From Oleisolibacter albus (lineage in GTDB: Bacteria; Pseudomonadota; Alphaproteobacteria; Azospirillales; Azospirillaceae): a stretch of DNA of 64,000 bases. The DNA lies in assembly GCF_003336875.1 (NCBI RefSeq), contig NZ_QGNJ01000012.1, forward strand, positions 62,001-126,000. The letters are read 5' to 3'. The notes under the pieces are model-generated. The model had not been told where the DNA came from and did no database searches. It saw only the letters and a program-made list of their open reading frames with translations. Shown here one piece after another: positions 63,256 through 64,000 of this stretch (within the stretch, counting starts at the first letter, position 1; each line of letters starts with the position of its first letter). The translations under genes and the position numbers were made by a program.

Positions 63256-64000
63256 TCACGCGAACGGTGCGGATTTCATCAGCGCCGTCAATTCACGGGA
63301 TAAGATGCCGGCAATGCGTCGACGCGACGTCGGCTCACGCAGCAATTGCTCATCCTCCCGGTTCGACAGGAAACCCGTCTCGATCAGCACCGAGGGCACG
63401 TCCGGCGCCTTCAGCACGGCGAAATTCGCAGAGCGCATGGGATTGTCCAGCAGGCGCAGCTCCCGTCCCGCCCCGCGCACCAGCGCTTGCTTGGCCTGGA
63501 GTGCGGCGGTCCGCGTGTGGCGGGCGGCCAGATCCATCAGGATGGCCGCCACGTCCTGGTCCATGTTCGACATATCCACCCCCAGCCCGTCCGCCAGATT
63601 CTCGGTATGGGCCAGCGCCGCGGCGAAGGCATCCGACGCCGTTTCCGACAGGGTATAGGCGGAGAGGCCGCGGGCACCGCCATTGGGCGCGCTGTCGGCA
63701 TGGATGGAGATGAACAGGTCGGCTTTGGCCGATCTGGCCCGCTGCACCCGTTCCTTCAGGGGCAGGAACACGTCGGTGTCGCGGGTCAGGACCACCTTCA
63801 TGCCGCCGGAGCGTTCCACCTGACGTGCCAGCTCCTTGGCGATATCAAGGGTGACATCCTTCTCATGCGTGCCGCGGCCGCCGATGGCACCGGGATCATG
63901 GCCGCCATGGCCGGGATCGAGCATGAGAAGGCGGGCGGCGCGCGCCGCCTTGCGGGCGGGGGACCGTCCGGCGCCCGCGGCTTCCGCCATGGCCGGCAGC
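63256..64000 (-). CDS. N-acetylmuramoyl-L-alanine amidase, C-terminal catalytic part (cut by right edge)
   Basis: Cell-wall hydrolase of the amidase_3 family that cleaves the amide between N-acetylmuramic acid and the peptide, in daughter-cell separation. At least 245 residues are visible. The zinc motif DPGHGGHDPGAIG (with E of HEKDVTLD a second ligand), the HADS zinc histidine in FISIHADSAPNGGARG and the catalytic glutamate in VLIETGFLSNREDE are present. The frame stays open through 64000, so an N-terminal AMIN-type targeting domain probably lies beyond the window; an internal ATG at 63990 is possible. AmiC-type is a guess. Confidence 0.92.
   Translation of the reverse strand, partial: LPAMAEAAGAGRSPARKAARAARLLMLDPGHGGHDPGAIGGRGTHEKDVTLDIAKELARQVERSGGMKVVLTRDTDVFLPLKERVQRARSAKADLFISIHADSAPNGGARGLSAYTLSETASDAFAAALAHTENLADGLGVDMSNMDQDVAAILMDLAARHTRTAALQAKQALVRGAGRELRLLDNPMRSANFAVLKAPDVPSVLIETGFLSNREDEQLLREPTSRRRIAGILSRELTALMKSAPFA

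Noticed and set aside
1-64000. tRNA, rRNA, insertion sequences or phage genes
   Set aside because: No cloverleaf-like gene, rRNA segment, transposase or integrase motif was noticed on either strand, though a covariance-model search was not possible.

Overview
This is a GC-rich chromosomal window from an alphaproteobacterium, most likely Rhodospirillales or the Azospirillum group. The evidence is the rnpA-yidD-yidC-engB...argB order, a complete glcDEF set, the sdhCDAB order, an MmcB-type protein, a two-domain cold-shock protein, and a Fur-like box of the TGCAAAT-N-ATTTGCA type. Genus is not determinable by eye. I see no rRNA, tRNA, insertion sequence, prophage or CRISPR array. The window reads as core chromosome with some outer-membrane and envelope accessory genes.

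Layout. 0-3.3 kb: RNase P protein (cut by the left edge), YidD, the YidC insertase and the EngB GTPase. 3.3-9.1 kb: a periplasmic M16 peptidase facing engB, then argB facing a gamma-glutamyltransferase. 9.3-13.3 kb: a two-domain cold-shock protein, a SAM methyltransferase, a DegP/HtrA protease and rpmJ. 13.5-18.7 kb: glycolate oxidase glcDEF and a convergent ketopantoate-reductase-family gene. 18.9-21.3 kb: the YcjX/YcjF pair. 21.6-24.5 kb: a membrane PAS-GGDEF-EAL protein with a GADEF signature. 24.8-31.9 kb: a four-gene set (DUF1302 outer-membrane protein, DUF1329 protein, YCF48-like protein, RND/MMPL transporter), the best candidate here for a poorly described system. 32-37.5 kb: a GDSL autotransporter, a cytochrome c, small membrane and coiled-coil proteins, and a CurA-type reductase. 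37.8-43.3 kb: a TonB siderophore receptor behind a perfect Fur-like palindrome, gloB-GST-cupin, and ychF. 43.6-49.8 kb: gpmA, an AI-2E-family protein with a C-terminal extension, a lipoprotein, a ZnuD-like TonB receptor behind a Zur-like palindrome, and two small genes. 49.9-55.1 kb: asd, a thioredoxin-fold protein, a small secreted protein, pdxY, a CitE-type lyase and a GNAT protein. 55.3-58.8 kb: sdhCDAB. 58.9-64 kb: small unknown genes, a VanZ-like protein, mmcB, a secreted helical-repeat protein, a BON lipoprotein and an amidase cut by the right edge.

How the genes fit together. Central metabolism is represented by glycolate oxidation, the TCA step at succinate, phosphoglycerate mutase, arginine and aspartate-family synthesis, and B6 salvage. 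Envelope biogenesis and transport are prominent (YidC, DegP, AmiC, BON, two TonB receptors, the RND set, an autotransporter). Metal control is suggested directly by two operator-like palindromes upstream of the two TonB receptors.

A recurring oddity is a set of perfect 13-18 bp tandem duplications in or near intergenic DNA (one runs across the engB stop codon), and several hairpin terminators between convergent genes. All functional calls are by reading motifs; no database search was possible.
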